The position numbers were made by a program, and so were the translations under genes. This document shows positions 63,375 to 64,000 of a DNA stretch of 64,000 bases, piece by piece. The stretch is from NCBI GenBank assembly GCA_035772405.1, contig JAYKKM010000209.1:2274001-2338000 (forward strand), given 5' to 3'. Each line of letters starts with the position of its first letter. Within the stretch, counting starts at the first letter, position 1. The notes below the pieces were generated by a model. It was not told where the DNA came from. It saw nothing but the letters and a program-made list of their open reading frames with translations, and ran no database searches. This DNA comes from Chrysogorgia sp. JL179-B06. Lineage: Eukaryota > Cnidaria > Anthozoa > Scleralcyonacea > Chrysogorgiidae.

Positions 63375-64000
63375 ATGACTGAAGGAGGGTTCGATGAAAT
63401 CGGAATGAAAGATCGTAACGAGTTTGATAAATATACAGACGAAAAGTTAGAAGAAGAGTTCGATATGCTCAATAATATAATCACAGAAAATGAGACAGGA
63501 CTAGAACTTAGTAGCACACATAGCAGAATCATCAGGATAAAACACGAACTAGAGAGGAGAGTTATAGATCGTAGATTACAAGACAGGATCAGACATGCGG
63601 AGACGTCATTCATAGACAACGACGACGGAACAGTGTTAATAACTAGTAAAGGAACCACCACTAATGCCCCAGCAGTAGTGCTTGACGAACCGGTTACATA
63701 TGGTGACGTCCACGACGAGAGTTTTAATTTAGCTTTCGAAGACGCTATCGAAATCGAAATAAGACTGAAAAAACTAAACGAACTCAACAAAAAGTTGGTA
63801 AGAAATGGTATAAAAAGAACTGATCTAATAGGTTTGAAAATACGTAAACTGTATAGCAAAAGACTCGGTAATGATGAAATATCAAGGGATATAGTTAATA
63901 GGTCATACGTGACTACCTCAAAATCTATTCTTTTCAAACCGATAAACGAAGCCGGTGAGTATTTGAAACCTAGACTAATTCTAAAACCTGGAAAAAATGG
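63375..64000 (+). CDS. Unassigned protein, N-terminal 208 aa, open at window edge
   Basis: Rightward ORF with no stop before 64,000. It starts MTEGGFDEIGMKDRNEFDKY and is charged and helical: EKLEEEFDMLNNIITENETG, then IIRIKHELERRVIDRRLQDR (possible coiled coil), a low-complexity TSKGTTTNAPAVV, and EIEIRLKKLNELNKKLVRNG. The last visible part is FKPINEAGEYLKPRLILKPG. No family recognised from this part; the informative region may lie beyond the edge. It starts 6 bp after the integrase stop, behind a TATA-type motif, so it is likely co-expressed with the integrase. Confidence 0.65.
   Translation, partial: MTEGGFDEIGMKDRNEFDKYTDEKLEEEFDMLNNIITENETGLELSSTHSRIIRIKHELERRVIDRRLQDRIRHAETSFIDNDDGTVLITSKGTTTNAPAVVLDEPVTYGDVHDESFNLAFEDAIEIEIRLKKLNELNKKLVRNGIKRTDLIGLKIRKLYSKRLGNDEISRDIVNRSYVTTSKSILFKPINEAGEYLKPRLILKPGKN

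Larger units (their letters stand above)
51275..64000. mobile_element. Polinton/Maverick (adintovirus-like) endogenous element, partial
   Basis: From 51,275 onward the sequence changes character: at least fifteen closely packed ORFs, spacings of 0-70 bp, two TAATG stop/start overlaps, and no transposon relics. A protein-primed family B polymerase and a retroviral-type chromodomain integrase are the defining gene pair of Polintons. The left border is a large palindrome that includes the polymerase start. The right border is outside the window, as presumably are the major capsid, packaging ATPase and protease genes. ORFs are almost all open, so the insertion is recent or was kept intact. Apart from one candidate frameshift at 60,711-60,715, no damage is seen. 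Confidence 0.85.

Overview
This is animal nuclear DNA, not bacterial. It is AT-rich and gene-poor, with GT-AG introns, AATAAA signals and a dense layering of eukaryotic transposons. The element mix (CR1/L2-like non-LTR elements, a Ty3/gypsy element, a Penelope RT, hAT, MULE, Academ-like, Crypton-derived and mariner elements, TA-flanked MITEs and a Polinton-type provirus) fits a marine invertebrate such as a cnidarian. The species cannot be fixed from sequence alone. No tRNA, rRNA or CRISPR array was seen.

Positions 1-51,270 are a transposon graveyard. In order they hold: a hAT transposase running into a Ulp1-like (C48) fragment (1-1330); an integrase N-terminal relic (1808-1983); one copy of a 1-kb repeat (2046-3089) whose second copy is at 14,034-15,041; a gypsy element (6343-12,890) split by a CR1-like element (about 7937-10,285); a Penelope RT (12,905-13,982); a MULE N-terminal exon (15,652-16,430); and a second CR1-like element (17,620-25,404) split by a 5,762-bp Academ-like DNA transposon with long TIRs and a TGG target duplication (19,032-24,793). 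Then come a RecQ-like helicase relic, a Crypton-derived tyrosine recombinase pseudogene, more MULE relics, an 813-bp mariner derivative with TA target sites, a second hAT relic, several fold-back MITEs, a few spliced exons resembling a DUF4806-type gene, and L2 and tyrosine-recombinase fragments.

Positions 51,275-64,000 differ sharply: long intact ORFs packed almost end to end, some overlapping as TAATG. This is one side of a Polinton/Maverick (adintovirus-like) endogenous element, running off the right edge. It has a protein-primed family B DNA polymerase starting inside a 220-bp palindrome; a leftward block of small zinc-finger, coiled-coil and membrane proteins; a zinc-ribbon protein that may be a VLTF3-like late transcription factor; a BRO-N/VRR-NUC/C2H2 fusion; a two-TM protein; a protein with a phage tail-fibre-type repeat; two leftward genes that look like one gene broken or frameshifted at 60,711-60,715; then, rightward, a possible minor capsid protein, a chromodomain retroviral-type integrase, and an open partial gene. 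Major capsid, packaging ATPase and maturation protease are not visible and would be expected beyond 64,000.

The provirus genes make sense together. Polymerase and integrase copy and insert the element. The zinc-ribbon protein and a recurrent TAGTATATA-type motif abutting start codons could form a late-gene expression system. The nuclease fusion may act on recombination or on competing DNA. The membrane, fibre and capsid-like proteins point to a virion stage.
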